From positions 1-47,487 of the forward strand of contig JAIMBB010000009.1 in NCBI GenBank assembly GCA_023511655.1: 47,487 nucleotides of DNA, given 5' to 3'. Origin of the DNA: Anaerolineae bacterium. GTDB taxonomy: Bacteria; Chloroflexota; Anaerolineae; J036; Brachytrichaceae. The position numbers were made by a program, and so were the translations under genes. Positions 1-9,017 of the stretch are shown here, piece after piece. Position 1 is the first letter of the stretch. Each line of letters starts with the position of its first letter. Below the pieces are notes generated by a model. The model searched no databases and was not told the origin of the DNA. It saw nothing but the letters and a program-made list of their open reading frames with translations.

Positions 1-48
1 GCTCATCCAAGTCGTGACAGCCAGCAAAAACCTGCGGGAGGTTGTCAC

Positions 49-73
49 TGCCCCCGGCCGTGAACGCACCCGC
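49..73 (-). repeat. Diverged copy of the 24-bp dispersed repeat
   Basis: Read on the minus strand, this segment (GGGTGCGTTCACGGCCGGGG and flanks) closely resembles the 24-bp unit found twice at 47059-47082 and 47256-47279, differing mainly in the second half of its small palindrome. Its presence suggests that the first roughly 290 bases are repeat-bearing spacer rather than coding sequence. No other feature was recognised in bases 1-290. Confidence 0.5.
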
Positions 74-290
74 GTCTACTTGCATGGTGCACCTGGCCAA
101 CGTGACCAACTCTTCCGGTCGCGCGGGCAGGCCGAGGCCCGGCATCGAGCACAACCTGCACCGGACACTCGCTGCCGCGTTTGCCGAAGATCAAAGCCGA
201 GCCCGCTCGGCCGTGCGGCTGAGGACTTCACCGTCTTGCACCATTGCTCGCGCCTGCACAAGAAGATCGCTCCGATCGGCGGGCGGGCTA

Positions 291-557
291 ATGCTGGGCG
301 ATGTGGCCTTGAGCGCGTCGGCGCCCAGCATCGGCATCGGCCAGGGAGCGCTGGTGGATAACCGGGTGAGCGTGGCGCGAGTGCGGACCGAATCGGGCGA
401 GGCGTTCGCGCTCGTCTTCGACGGCACGCTCGACGCCGGCGCCGGCCCCAAACCCGTGCGCGTCATCCTGAACGCCGGGCAGCAGATCGCCGTCGGCGGC
501 GACAGCGGTCTGCGCTTCCGCGTGGGCGACGTGAGCTTCACCCTGCTCTCGCGGTGA
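291..557 (+). CDS. Hypothetical protein, possible C-terminal fragment
   Basis: An 88-residue reading frame from ATG 291. The frame stays open upstream to base 42, but that part is Arg/Ser-rich, protein-unlike and overlaps a dispersed repeat. From residue 1 it becomes regular, with alternating hydrophobic and polar residues (for example VRVILNAGQQIAVGG) typical of a small all-beta domain. No family is recognised. It has no visible ribosome binding site, so it may be the tail of a larger gene that was disrupted upstream. It ends 12 bases before the convergent stop of the DppC-like gene. Confidence 0.3.
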   Translation: MLGDVALSASAPSIGIGQGALVDNRVSVARVRTESGEAFALVFDGTLDAGAGPKPVRVILNAGQQIAVGGDSGLRFRVGDVSFTLLSR

Positions 558-569
558 ACGACGACAGGA

Positions 570-1409
570 TCAACCCGTGGTCGGGTCGAGCGCGTCGCGC
601 AAGCCATCGCCGAGCAGATTGAAGCCGAGCACGGCGATGGCGATGGCGATGCCGGCGAACACGGCCGGCCATGGGTTGGTCTGGATGAATCCGTAGGTCG
701 AGGCCAGGATGTTGCCCCACGACGGCGCCGGTGGCTGGATGCCGAGGCCAAGATAGCTCAGCGACGCTTCGATCAGGATAGCCGCGGCGATGGTGAGCGA
801 CGTTTGCACGATCAGGGGCGCGGCGATGTTGGGCAGGATGTGCCGCCACAAGATCATGACCTGTGGAACACCCAGCCCGCGGGCTGCTTCCACGTAGAGC
901 AGCTCGCGCGTGGCCAGCGTCGAGCCGCGCGCCAGCCGGGCGAAGGTGGGCAGGTTGACGATGGCGATGGCGAGGATGACGTTGCTCAACGCCGTCCCCA
1001 GCACAGCCAGGATGGCGATAGCCAGCAGCACGGCAGGAAAGGCCAGCAACACATCCATCAAGCTCATCAACAGCGTGTCCAGCCAACCGCCGCGGTAGCC
1101 CGCGATCAGGCCGATGACCACCCCGATGATGAGCGAGCCGGCCACCGATAGCACGCTCACCTGCAGCGACGGCATCGCGCCATGCAGGATGCGGCTGAGC
1201 ACGTCGCGCCCGAAGTCGTCCGTGCCCAGCGCATATTCGGCGCTGGGGGGCTTCAGCCGCTGGCTCATCTTCTGCGCCGTCGGGCTGTAGGGCGCCAATG
1301 CCGGGCCGAGCAGGGCGGCCAGCACGAACAACGACACCAGGGTCAGGCCAATGATGAGCTGCGGGCTGCGAACGGCGCGATAGAGTGCACGACGAAGCGG
1401 AGAGTTCAT
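570..1409 (-). CDS. ABC transporter permease, DppC/OppC type
   Basis: This 279-residue inner-membrane permease forms half of the transmembrane channel of a peptide or nickel-type ABC importer. It starts with the N-terminal membrane segment and the GTDDFGRD motif (residues 62-69) that marks DppC-like subunits. The EAA loop that docks the ATPase lies around residues 172-194 (YVEAARGLG...WRHILPN). Five to six hydrophobic segments are visible. Its ATG overlaps the TGA of the upstream permease (ATGA), so the two are translationally coupled. No DppD or DppF ATPase gene follows: the operon ends here and faces a convergent fragment. The importer must therefore use ATPases encoded elsewhere. The substrate is unproven; a peptide or amino-acid derivative is likely given the M24 gene upstream. 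Confidence 0.93.
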   Translation of the reverse strand: MNSPLRRALYRAVRSPQLIIGLTLVSLFVLAALLGPALAPYSPTAQKMSQRLKPPSAEYALGTDDFGRDVLSRILHGAMPSLQVSVLSVAGSLIIGVVIGLIAGYRGGWLDTLLMSLMDVLLAFPAVLLAIAILAVLGTALSNVILAIAIVNLPTFARLARGSTLATRELLYVEAARGLGVPQVMILWRHILPNIAAPLIVQTSLTIAAAILIEASLSYLGLGIQPPAPSWGNILASTYGFIQTNPWPAVFAGIAIAIAVLGFNLLGDGLRDALDPTTG

Positions 1410-2356
1410 CGCGAAGTCAGCCGGACTCGTGGATCAATCACGCTGTACAACACATCTACCAGAAGGTTGATCAAGATGAAGACCACGGTGAAGGCCAGGA
1501 CCGTCCCTTGCACAATGGGGTAGTCGCGCGTAGAGATGCCGTCGAAGACCAGGCGGCCCAGGCCGGGCAGGGCGAAGATCTGCTCGATGATCACCGCTCC
1601 GCCGAGCAGCCGCCCAACCTGGATGCCGATGACGGTGATCACGGGAATGAGCGCATTGCGCACGGCGTGTTTGAGGACCGTCCTGAGGTAGGTCAGTCCC
1701 TTGGCGCGCGCCGTGCGGATGTAATCCTGGCCGAACACTTCCAGCAGCGATGAACGCATGAAGCGCATGATCGTCGCGCCCAGCGGCAAGGCCAGGCCAA
1801 TCGCTGGCAACAGCAGATGGCGCAGGTTGCCAGCCACGCTCTCGTGCAACGGCACATAGCCAATGGATGGCAACAGGCGCAGATGCAGCGAGAAAAGCAG
1901 CATCAGCAGGATGGCCAGCCAGAAGCCGGGCACGCTGATGCCCAGCAACGAGATCACGCCGATTGCTGCGTCTACGCTCCTGCCGCGGTTGGTCGCCGCC
2001 AGGATGGCCAACGGCACGCCTATGAGCAGACCGAGCAACAGCGACAGCGCGGTCAACTCGATCGTCACGGGCAGGCGCTGGAGGATGGACTGGCCGACCG
2101 GCATACGCGTGCGGATGGACTGGCCCAGGTCGCCCCGCAGAACGCCGGTCAGCCATTCGACGTATTGCACTGGCCAGGGGCGATCCAGCCCGTATAGCCG
2201 CCGAATGCCCTCAACGTCGGCGCCGATGGCATCCGGGCCGAGCATCACCAGGATCGGGTCGCCCGGAATCCAGCGCACCAATCCGAAGGTGAACAGGCTG
2301 ACGCCCAGCAGTACCGGGAGGGCGACGAGCAAGCGATGGAAGAGGTAGCGTGCCAA
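1406..2356 (-). CDS. ABC transporter permease, DppB/OppB type
   Basis: This 316-residue permease is the second channel subunit of the peptide-type importer. The N-terminal membrane helix followed by the RWIPGDP motif (29-34), the GDLGQS motif (75-80) and the EAA loop (about 211-238, DYIRTARAKG...HAVRNALIP) are all characteristic of DppB. The start used is a TTG codon: an in-frame TAA lies eight codons upstream and no better initiator is available, and no clear Shine-Dalgarno sequence precedes it. It follows the SBP gene after a 137-base gap that contains a perfect 12-bp hairpin. It overlaps the next permease gene by four bases. Confidence 0.93.
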   Translation of the reverse strand: MARYLFHRLLVALPVLLGVSLFTFGLVRWIPGDPILVMLGPDAIGADVEGIRRLYGLDRPWPVQYVEWLTGVLRGDLGQSIRTRMPVGQSILQRLPVTIELTALSLLLGLLIGVPLAILAATNRGRSVDAAIGVISLLGISVPGFWLAILLMLLFSLHLRLLPSIGYVPLHESVAGNLRHLLLPAIGLALPLGATIMRFMRSSLLEVFGQDYIRTARAKGLTYLRTVLKHAVRNALIPVITVIGIQVGRLLGGAVIIEQIFALPGLGRLVFDGISTRDYPIVQGTVLAFTVVFILINLLVDVLYSVIDPRVRLTSR

Positions 2357-2444
2357 GGCTATAGGTGGAGGGAGCGATTACGTGGCTCCTGCGTGCGCCG
2401 ACTGTCTGCATGGGGCTGTGCACGCGCGACGCGAGGCGAACGTC

Positions 2445-2480
2445 GCTCCGGACGCCAATCGCGCGACCGGCGTCCGGAGC
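2445..2480 (-). other. Perfect 12-bp hairpin between SBP and permease genes
   Basis: GCTCCGGACGCC (2445-2456) and its exact reverse complement (2469-2480) flank a 12-nt loop. It sits 14 bases past the SBP stop codon and 89 bases before the permease start. There is no T tract on either side, so it is not a classic terminator. By analogy with the malE-malF intergenic region, such a structure could protect the 3' end of the SBP message and make SBP more abundant than the permeases. That role is inference. Confidence 0.6.
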
Positions 2481-2493
2481 AGCTAACCGCCGG

Positions 2494-4113
2494 TCACTTG
2501 TCGAGCCACACGTTGCGGAACGAAACGTGCGAGCCGTTCAGGTAGTGTTCGTAGCCCTTGACGTAGCTCTGCATGGCCTCATATTCGTTGGCCGCATACA
2601 GGAACACCATCGGCGAATCTTCGAGTAGGATGCGCTGCGCCTCTTGATAGATCTCGGCGCGTTTCGCCAGGTCGGTCTCCTGAGCGCCCCTGGCGACCAG
2701 CTCGTCGAACTTCGGGTTGCTGTAGCTCATGAAGTTGTTCTGGCGACCGGTGACGTAGGTGCAATCCAGCGGGGGGTGCGGGTCGGCAAAGCCGCTGTAA
2801 CCACTCACGACCGCTTCGAAGTTTTTGCCGAGGTAATCCTTCAGGAACACGCTCCACTCCAGCGACTCGATTTCGAGGTTGATGCCGACTTCCTTGAGCT
2901 GCTCTTGGACGGCGATACCGGCGTTGCCCAGGAAGCTGTAGGTCGGCGTGTTCTTGAGCTTGGCGGTGAACCCATCCGGATAGCCCGCCTCCGCCAACAA
3001 CTGCCTGGCCTTGTCCAGGTCGCGGGTGAAGACCGGCTCCTTCAAGCCCGGCCAGAACGAGGACAGGAACGGCCCGGCGTATAGCGGCGTGCCGGCCCCG
3101 TTCATGGCGGCTTGCAGCACGGCTTCGCGATCTACCGCCCAGGCGATGGCCTGACGCACCTTGGGGTTATCGAAAGGCTTCACCGTGGTGTTAAAGGCCA
3201 GGAAGCGCACATTATTATTGCCTTCGCCGGTGATGACGATGTTGCTGTCGCCGCGCAGCAATTCGAGGTCCTTCGGTGGGGCGTATTCGATGAAGTCCAC
3301 GGCGCCGGTGCGCACGGCTGTGCTGCGCGCCGTGTCGTCAGGGATGGGCTGATAGATCACTTCATCGAGCAATGGCTGGCCGGGGATGAAGTAATCGGGG
3401 TTCTTCTCCAGCACTGTGCGCGTGTTGGGCACCCACTCCTTGAACTTGAACGGGCCGGTGCCGTCGGCGACATTGTCGAGCTTGCCGCCGTTGGCCTCGA
3501 TGAAGTCCTTGTTGACAATGGCCATGGTGCGGTCGGCCAGTACGGCGAGCAGCGGCGCAAACGGCTTCTCAGTCTTGATGATGACCGTGTAGTCGTCCGG
3601 CGTCTCGATGGCGGTGATGGCGGCCAGTTGCGAGCTGCGCGGCGACTTGACCTCCGGATCCTTGATGCGTTCGAGCGAGTATTTCACATCGGCCGAGGTT
3701 AGCGGTTTACCGCTGTGAAACTTCACGCCCCGGCGCAGCTTGAACTCCCAGGTAGTCGGGTCAATCGCCCGGTAGCTTTCGGCCAGATCGCCTTCGATTT
3801 CCAGATTGGGCTTGAAGCGCAGCAGTTGGCTGTAGACGTTTTCGAGGATGCGGTACGACGCAGTGGCGTTGGTCAGGTGCGGATCGAAGCCAATGGGGTC
3901 CTGGTTGGTGCCCACGCGCAGCGTGCCGCCTGGTCTGGGCTGGCCCGGGGCAGGCGCGGCCGGCTGAGCTGGAGCGGTTTGTTCGGTGGGTGGCTGGGCC
4001 GGCGGCGCGGCAGCCTGGGGCGGTGCAGCGCACGCAGCCAGCACCAACGCGATGGTTAGACCCAAGGCCACCGTCAATCGAAAAGGATATGTCGAGCAGG
4101 ACTGATTACTCAT
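2494..4113 (-). CDS. Peptide-type ABC transporter solute-binding lipoprotein (SBP family 5)
   Basis: This 539-residue extracytoplasmic binding protein captures the substrate for the DppB/DppC-like channel. The N-terminus has a hydrophobic signal ending in the lipobox LAAC with Cys28 as the lipidated residue, then a Pro/Ala/Gln-rich spacer to about residue 60. The family-5 fold follows, including the LAESYRAIDPTTWEFKLR segment typical of DppA/OppA proteins. Its length is normal for the family. A good ribosome binding site (GAGGAGA) lies 8 bases before the ATG. The gene is 153 bases downstream of the M24 gene and probably shares its transcript. Substrate specificity cannot be read from the sequence. 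Confidence 0.95.
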   Translation of the reverse strand: MSNQSCSTYPFRLTVALGLTIALVLAACAAPPQAAAPPAQPPTEQTAPAQPAAPAPGQPRPGGTLRVGTNQDPIGFDPHLTNATASYRILENVYSQLLRFKPNLEIEGDLAESYRAIDPTTWEFKLRRGVKFHSGKPLTSADVKYSLERIKDPEVKSPRSSQLAAITAIETPDDYTVIIKTEKPFAPLLAVLADRTMAIVNKDFIEANGGKLDNVADGTGPFKFKEWVPNTRTVLEKNPDYFIPGQPLLDEVIYQPIPDDTARSTAVRTGAVDFIEYAPPKDLELLRGDSNIVITGEGNNNVRFLAFNTTVKPFDNPKVRQAIAWAVDREAVLQAAMNGAGTPLYAGPFLSSFWPGLKEPVFTRDLDKARQLLAEAGYPDGFTAKLKNTPTYSFLGNAGIAVQEQLKEVGINLEIESLEWSVFLKDYLGKNFEAVVSGYSGFADPHPPLDCTYVTGRQNNFMSYSNPKFDELVARGAQETDLAKRAEIYQEAQRILLEDSPMVFLYAANEYEAMQSYVKGYEHYLNGSHVSFRNVWLDK

Positions 4114-4266
4114 GGATATGTCTCCTCAAGCCGGGTGTGTCGTGATCGGCGCGCCATGTGCAGCCGGGATCGTTTCGGCGAGGCCCGGCTGCCGGCGTAC
4201 CCCGAATGCGCACCATTTTGTCGCATCCCCGCTGTGTGTCAACTATCGCGTCATCCGGCGATGTTT

Positions 4267-5460
4267 TCAGGCAGGGATGGTCAGGCTTGCCAGGTCACGT
4301 GGGTAATAGGTGACGACCTCGTAGCCCTCGTCGGTGATGACAACCGTGTCCGAGTGTCGGAAACCGCCCAAGTGTGCAGCATATAACCCCGGTTCCACGG
4401 TGAACACCATGCCCGGTTTGATCTCGGTGTCGTCGCCCACGTCGAGGAAGGGAGCTTCGTGGTAGCGCAGGCCGATGGCATGGCCGCTGTGATGCTTCCA
4501 GTATGGCATCAGGTCATGTTGTTCGAAGTAGGCGCGCACGGCGCGATCCACATCGGAACACCTTGCGCCGGGCTGCAAGGACCGGATGGCCAGATCCTGG
4601 AGTGCGACCATGTGGTCAAACAGGCGCTTTTGCTCGTCGGTCAAGTTGCCGATGGCCATGGTGCGTTCCAGCTCGGAGTGATAGCCCCACATTGGTGCAC
4701 CGGCGCCGGTGACCAGCACATCGCCAGGCTGAAAGGTGATGTTGTTTGCCAGCGCATGGGGGATGGCGGCATTGCGGCCAATTTGTCCGCGATAGCCGGC
4801 CGATGCGCCGTCGCCGTGGAGGCTGTGCGAGGCGTATAACGGGCCGAGCGTCTCCAGCATGGCGAGTGTCGCCTCGTGGCTGGCGCGCAGGCTGACTTCG
4901 GTCTCTGTAGCTCCCACGCGCGTGTAGCGCTGCAACAGGCGATGCGCCAGGTTACCCCACTTGGCGCTTTCTTTGATCAGGGCAATCTCGGCCGGGCTCT
5001 TGATCATCATCATGTCCTCGATGAAGGCGGCCGAGCGCACGACGGTCGCGCCGGTCACCTCGCTCAACGCCGGGCCGCGATAGCCGAAGATCCACGGATA
5101 GCCGTCGCCATCAGCACCGATGCGCTGCGCGATGCCCATCTCGGCCAGCAGTCGGGCCAGGACGTGCATCGGGTGTGGGGTGTAGGGGTACTCCACGTAA
5201 TGCGCCACTCGCTCGAAGCCGGTCTGCATGCGCGCATGTTCCAGTTCCAGCCGCGGCACGAACATGGCGCATTCGCCCTGCGCGTTCATCACAAACGCGA
5301 TCGGCCGTTCGGTGGGGATGAACGCGAAGCCGGAGAAGTAGTGTATGTAGGCGTTATCGAACAACACCACGCCGTTCAGCTTGTGGGCCTGGAGATGTTC
5401 GCGCAGGCGTTCGGCGCGCTGACGAAATTCGGCGCGGGTGATGTTGAGTGAAGTTTGCAT
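4267..5460 (-). CDS. M24 (creatinase/prolidase-fold) protein with degenerate metal site
   Basis: This 397-residue protein has the creatinase N-terminal domain (about 10-145) and the M24 pita-bread domain (about 155-385). In aminopeptidase P and prolidase, five residues (Asp, Asp, His, Glu, Glu) hold two metals. Aligning by the spacing of Pyrococcus prolidase gives Gly252, Glu263, His327, Glu356 and Ser370 here, so only the His and one Glu are unchanged, with one Asp replaced by Glu. The motifs around them survive (GYHSELERT, GHAIGL, FTVEPGLY). Creatinase is a known metal-free member, so this may be a non-peptidase hydrolase acting on a small C-N compound, or a metal-poor peptidase. It lies upstream of, and probably in one operon with, a peptide-type ABC importer that may deliver its substrate. 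A GGAG lies 10 bases before the ATG. Confidence 0.9.
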   Translation of the reverse strand: MQTSLNITRAEFRQRAERLREHLQAHKLNGVVLFDNAYIHYFSGFAFIPTERPIAFVMNAQGECAMFVPRLELEHARMQTGFERVAHYVEYPYTPHPMHVLARLLAEMGIAQRIGADGDGYPWIFGYRGPALSEVTGATVVRSAAFIEDMMMIKSPAEIALIKESAKWGNLAHRLLQRYTRVGATETEVSLRASHEATLAMLETLGPLYASHSLHGDGASAGYRGQIGRNAAIPHALANNITFQPGDVLVTGAGAPMWGYHSELERTMAIGNLTDEQKRLFDHMVALQDLAIRSLQPGARCSDVDRAVRAYFEQHDLMPYWKHHSGHAIGLRYHEAPFLDVGDDTEIKPGMVFTVEPGLYAAHLGGFRHSDTVVITDEGYEVVTYYPRDLASLTIPA

Positions 5461-5496
5461 GGGAACGAGTCTCCAGAAAGGGTCGATGCGTGACCA

Positions 5497-5658
5497 TCAG
5501 TTGTGAACCGCGCCGATGTCGGCCAGGAGTTTGACGAGCTGCAAGGTCAGGCTCTTGCCCGTCGCTTGTGGGCCGACGAAGATGGTCAGCGCCCCGAAGA
5601 CGATGTCCCCGGACTTGACCGGGCCGAAATTACGCAGACGCAGGTGGCCGGGAAGCAT
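5497..5658 (-). pseudogene. N-terminal stub of an AAA-family ATPase (OLD/AAA_21-like)
   Basis: A 53-residue frame that reads like the first part of an ATP-binding protein: a beta strand (LRLRNFGPVKSGDI), a second strand (LTIFVGP) and a complete P-loop, GPQATGKS at residues 29-36, followed by a helix. It then stops with TGA. Proteins that begin this way (AAA_21/AAA_23, OLD nucleases, SMC-like) run to 350 residues or more, so this is a truncated remnant. The Walker B and signature parts are absent downstream, where the M24 gene begins 36 bases later. Recent loss of an accessory or defence-type gene is the simplest reading. Confidence 0.6.
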
Positions 5659-5677
5659 GTAGGAATTGAGTATAGCC

Positions 5678-7360
5678 CTAACCCTGGCCCGCCGCCCTGG
5701 CCCAGGCGTCCTTTAACGTCACGGCGCGATTGAACACCAGCCGCGCCGGCGTCGAATCGGGATCGGTGACGAAGTAACCCAGCCGCTCGAACTGGTAGTG
5801 TTTGCCGATGGGTGAGTCGGCCACGCTTGGCTCGGCAAAGCCTTCCACGACTTCCAACGACTTCGGGTTGAGCGCGCCAAGAAAGCTCTCACCTTCCTCG
5901 ACGTCGTCCGGGTCGGGGCGGGTAAACAGATGGTCGTATAGCCGCGCTTCCACAGGCAGGGCGTGCACCGCGCTCACCCAGTGGATGGTCGCTTTCACCT
6001 TGCGGCCATCAGGCGCGCTGCCGCCGCGCGTATCCGGGTCGTAGGTACAGCGCAGCTCGACTACATTGCCTGCGGTGTCCTTCACCACGTCGGTGCAACG
6101 GATGAAGTAGCCGTAACGCAGGCGCACCTCGCGGCCGGGCGCCAGGCGATAGAACTTGGGCGGGGGATCCTCCATGAAGTCATCCTGCTCGATGTAGAGC
6201 ACGCGGCCAAAGGGCACCTGGCGCGTGCCGGCGGCTGGGTCTTCCGGATTGTTCACTGCCTCCAGCATTTCGGTCTGCCCGGCAGGATAGTTTTCGAGCA
6301 CCACACGCAGAGGGCGCAGCACGGCCATCACGCGCGGGGCGGTCTTGTTCAGCTCGTCGCGCAGGCTGTGTTCCAGCATGGCGATGTCCACCACGCTATC
6401 AGCCTTGGCCACGCCGATTCGGGCGCAGAAGTCGCGGATGGCAGAAGGGGTGTAGCCGCGCCGGCGCAGCCCGCGCAGGGTGGGCATGCGCGGATCGTCC
6501 CAGCCGCGCACATAGCCCTCTTTCACCAGCTTCAGCAGCTTGCGCTTGCTCAGCACCGTGTAGCTCAGGTTCAGGCGCGCAAACTCGATCTGGCGGGGGG
6601 CGAAGATTTCCAGCTCGCGCAGGAACCACTCGTAGAGCGGACGATGGTCTTCGTATTCCAGCGAGCACAGCGAATGGGTGATGCCCTCAATGCTGTCGCA
6701 CTGGCCGTGGGCGAAGTCGTAGGTCGGGTAGATGCACCAGGCGTCGCCGGTGCGGTGATGGCTGGCGCGGATGATGCGATACATGACCGGGTCGCGCAGG
6801 TTGATGTTGCCGGCGGCCATGTCAATCTTGGCGCGCAGGGTGCGGCTGCCCTCAGGGAACTCGCCGGCGCGCATGCGCGCGAACAGATCGAGGTTCTCCT
6901 CCACGCTGCGGTTGCGCCAGGGACTTTCGCGGCCAGGCTGAGTGAGCGTGCCACGATATTCGCGCAGCTCGTCCGGCGAAAGGTCGCACACATAGGCCTT
7001 GCCCTTCCTGATCAGCTTCACCGCAAATTCGTAGAGTTGCTCGAAGTAGTCGCTGGCGAAGTACAGGCCGTCCCAGCGATAGCCCAGCCAGCGCACATCC
7101 TCCATGATGGCGTCCACGTATTCCTGCTCCTCCTTCACCGGGTTGGTGTCGTCGAAGCGCAGGTTGCAGGTGCCGCCGAATTCGCGGGCGATCTCGAAAT
7201 CCACCGCCATGGCTTTGGCATGGCCGATGTGCAGATAGCCGTTCGGCTCCGGCGGAAAGCGCGTGCGGACGCAGGTGAAACGGCCGGAGGCCAGGTCTTC
7301 GCGAACCGCGGTGCGGATGAAGTCAGACGTATGAACCGTTGGGCCGGCAGTTAAGGACAT
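5678..7360 (-). CDS. glnS: Glutaminyl-tRNA synthetase
   Basis: This class I aminoacyl-tRNA synthetase charges tRNA-Gln with glutamine in the cytoplasm. From ATG 7360 the protein has 560 residues, close to the 554 of E. coli GlnRS. The [13 protein letters not shown] box holds the HIGH motif at residues 44-47 and the KMSKS-like loop is VLSKR (269-273). The C-terminal beta-barrel anticodon-binding region follows. An alternative GTG start at 7396 adds 12 residues of low quality. ATG 7360 is preferred because GGAGAAG lies 11 bases upstream. A TATACT -10-like box on the minus strand (7399-7404) would also place transcription start between the two candidate starts. GlnRS means this organism need not make Gln-tRNA only through GatCAB. 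Confidence 0.96.
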   Translation of the reverse strand: MSLTAGPTVHTSDFIRTAVREDLASGRFTCVRTRFPPEPNGYLHIGHAKAMAVDFEIAREFGGTCNLRFDDTNPVKEEQEYVDAIMEDVRWLGYRWDGLYFASDYFEQLYEFAVKLIRKGKAYVCDLSPDELREYRGTLTQPGRESPWRNRSVEENLDLFARMRAGEFPEGSRTLRAKIDMAAGNINLRDPVMYRIIRASHHRTGDAWCIYPTYDFAHGQCDSIEGITHSLCSLEYEDHRPLYEWFLRELEIFAPRQIEFARLNLSYTVLSKRKLLKLVKEGYVRGWDDPRMPTLRGLRRRGYTPSAIRDFCARIGVAKADSVVDIAMLEHSLRDELNKTAPRVMAVLRPLRVVLENYPAGQTEMLEAVNNPEDPAAGTRQVPFGRVLYIEQDDFMEDPPPKFYRLAPGREVRLRYGYFIRCTDVVKDTAGNVVELRCTYDPDTRGGSAPDGRKVKATIHWVSAVHALPVEARLYDHLFTRPDPDDVEEGESFLGALNPKSLEVVEGFAEPSVADSPIGKHYQFERLGYFVTDPDSTPARLVFNRAVTLKDAWARAAGQG

Positions 7361-7414
7361 ATGCGTGTGTTCTTCTCCGGTACAGGCTTGATCCACACAG
7401 TATAAGGGCGCGCT

Positions 7415-8953
7415 TCAGCGCTCTGCTTCGGCCGAGTCTACGCAGGCTTGCAGGTCGGCGCGGGCGATCTTGCCGGTGGGCGTCATCGGCATTTGGGCCA
7501 GAATTTCCACCTCTCGAAGGGTGTTTTGCGCGCCCAGCAGGTCCTGGCAATGCGCCAGCAGTTCATCCGGTGTGGCGCTGGCGCCCGGAAGTAGCTCGAC
7601 AAAGGCCCTGGGCACCCGGCCGGACTGTGGGTGAGGCGCGCCAACCACACAGACGTAGCGCACGGCGGGATGGCGCAGCAGGGCTTCTTCCAGCGGGCGT
7701 GGGAAGACGGCTCGGCCGTTCATCACGATCCGCTCGCTCAAGCGGCCCAGTAAAGTGATGTAACCATCGGCGTCCATGATGCCGACATCGCCGGTGTGCA
7801 ACCAGCCATTGCGCAGCACCTCGCGGGTCTTCTCCGGCAGATTGTGATAGCCCAACATCACGCCGCCGCGGATGAGAATCTCGCCGGGCAGGCCTACGGC
7901 CACCGGCCGATCGTCTTGATCGGCAATGCGCACCTCGCGATCGGGCAGTTCCGGGCCGATGGCGGAGAGGTGAGCATCGTCTTCCAGCCGAGGGTAGCCC
8001 ATGGCCACAAAGCCGCCCAGCTCGGATTGGCCGTAGGCCTCAACCAACGGGATGCCCAGCTCGTCGCGGTAGGCTCTTTTCAGCTCGAGTGGCGCCGATG
8101 CCCCGCCGCACATCACGAAGCGCAGCGTGGCCGGCCGGCTGCCGGTTTGACGGATGTGATTTAGCAGGTCGGCAAGCAACAGCGGGTTAGCGGCGATGAA
8201 GGTGACGCCGCGCTCAGCAATCTCGGCCACCACCGCGGCGGCATCCCACTGCTTGCGCACGCCGACCTGTGCGCAGCGATGCATGGCCGGCAGGAGATTG
8301 GCGACTAGGTGATACGAGCTGGCCAGCGACGTAGGTCCCAACGAGACGTCGGCAGGCGATAACTGAAGGCGCTCGGCGATGCAGTGCGTCGCACGCGCCG
8401 TGTAGCCATGAGCCAATACCGCGCCCTTGGGTTTGCCAGATGAACCCGACGTGTATGACAGATGCGCCGCATCGTCTGCCGAGAGGATGACGGCTGGCGG
8501 CTTGAGGTCGGTGGCCAGCAGCGCATTCCAGTCGTGGGCAGAGGGGCGCGCGCCATCAAAGCAGATCAGATGTTCTAGCGAGGGCATGTGCGGCAGGTGA
8601 TGCATCACCGCATCGTGCAGGTCGCCGGTGTAAATCAGGATGCGCGGGCCGGCGTCGTTCACGAACCAGGCCAGGTTGTGCACCTGCTGAACGTTGATGT
8701 GAGCCGATACGGCGCCCAGCTTCCAGATGCCGAACATGGCCAGCACGTAGTCCAGGCCGTTGTGAGCAAGGATGGCCACGCGATCGCCTTTCCGCACGCC
8801 CAGCTCGGCCAGGCCGCCGGCAACCGCATCGCTCACTCGTTCACCGTCGCTGTAAGTGATGCTGCGCCGCCGGTCGCTCCAGTAGATGAAGGTCTGATCA
8901 GGCCTGCGCCAGGCTGCGCGGCGCAACACGTCGGGAAAGGTCAGGTAATCCAT
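7415..8953 (-). CDS. AMP-binding acyl-CoA synthetase (ANL superfamily)
   Basis: This 512-residue adenylate-forming enzyme activates a carboxylic acid with ATP and transfers it to CoA. The P-loop-like motif YTSGSSGKPKG is at residues 167-177, the hinge region (GWLHTGDVGIMDADGYITL) leads into the C-terminal lid, and the catalytic lysine is Lys495 in TPTGK. The closest textbook relatives are medium- or long-chain fatty-acid or benzoate-type CoA ligases; the exact acid cannot be told from sequence. It lies upstream of glnS on the same strand with a gap of about 50 bases. It is divergent, across a 64-base AT-richer spacer, from the amidase gene. Confidence 0.93.
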   Translation of the reverse strand: MDYLTFPDVLRRAAWRRPDQTFIYWSDRRRSITYSDGERVSDAVAGGLAELGVRKGDRVAILAHNGLDYVLAMFGIWKLGAVSAHINVQQVHNLAWFVNDAGPRILIYTGDLHDAVMHHLPHMPSLEHLICFDGARPSAHDWNALLATDLKPPAVILSADDAAHLSYTSGSSGKPKGAVLAHGYTARATHCIAERLQLSPADVSLGPTSLASSYHLVANLLPAMHRCAQVGVRKQWDAAAVVAEIAERGVTFIAANPLLLADLLNHIRQTGSRPATLRFVMCGGASAPLELKRAYRDELGIPLVEAYGQSELGGFVAMGYPRLEDDAHLSAIGPELPDREVRIADQDDRPVAVGLPGEILIRGGVMLGYHNLPEKTREVLRNGWLHTGDVGIMDADGYITLLGRLSERIVMNGRAVFPRPLEEALLRHPAVRYVCVVGAPHPQSGRVPRAFVELLPGASATPDELLAHCQDLLGAQNTLREVEILAQMPMTPTGKIARADLQACVDSAEAER

Positions 8954-9017
8954 AGCACAAATTGAGCGTCGGGCTAGAATCTTAATCTACTTTAGCATTC
9001 ATCGGACAACAACGACC

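Noticed and set aside
5497-5658. AAA stub as an N-terminal extension of the M24 gene
   Set aside because: It ends with a stop codon 36 bases before the M24 start and belongs to an unrelated fold.
5963-7354. 463-codon open frame opposite glnS
   Set aside because: GC-rich antisense shadow of a certain GlnRS gene; composition rich in His/Gln/Ala/Val without any family pattern.
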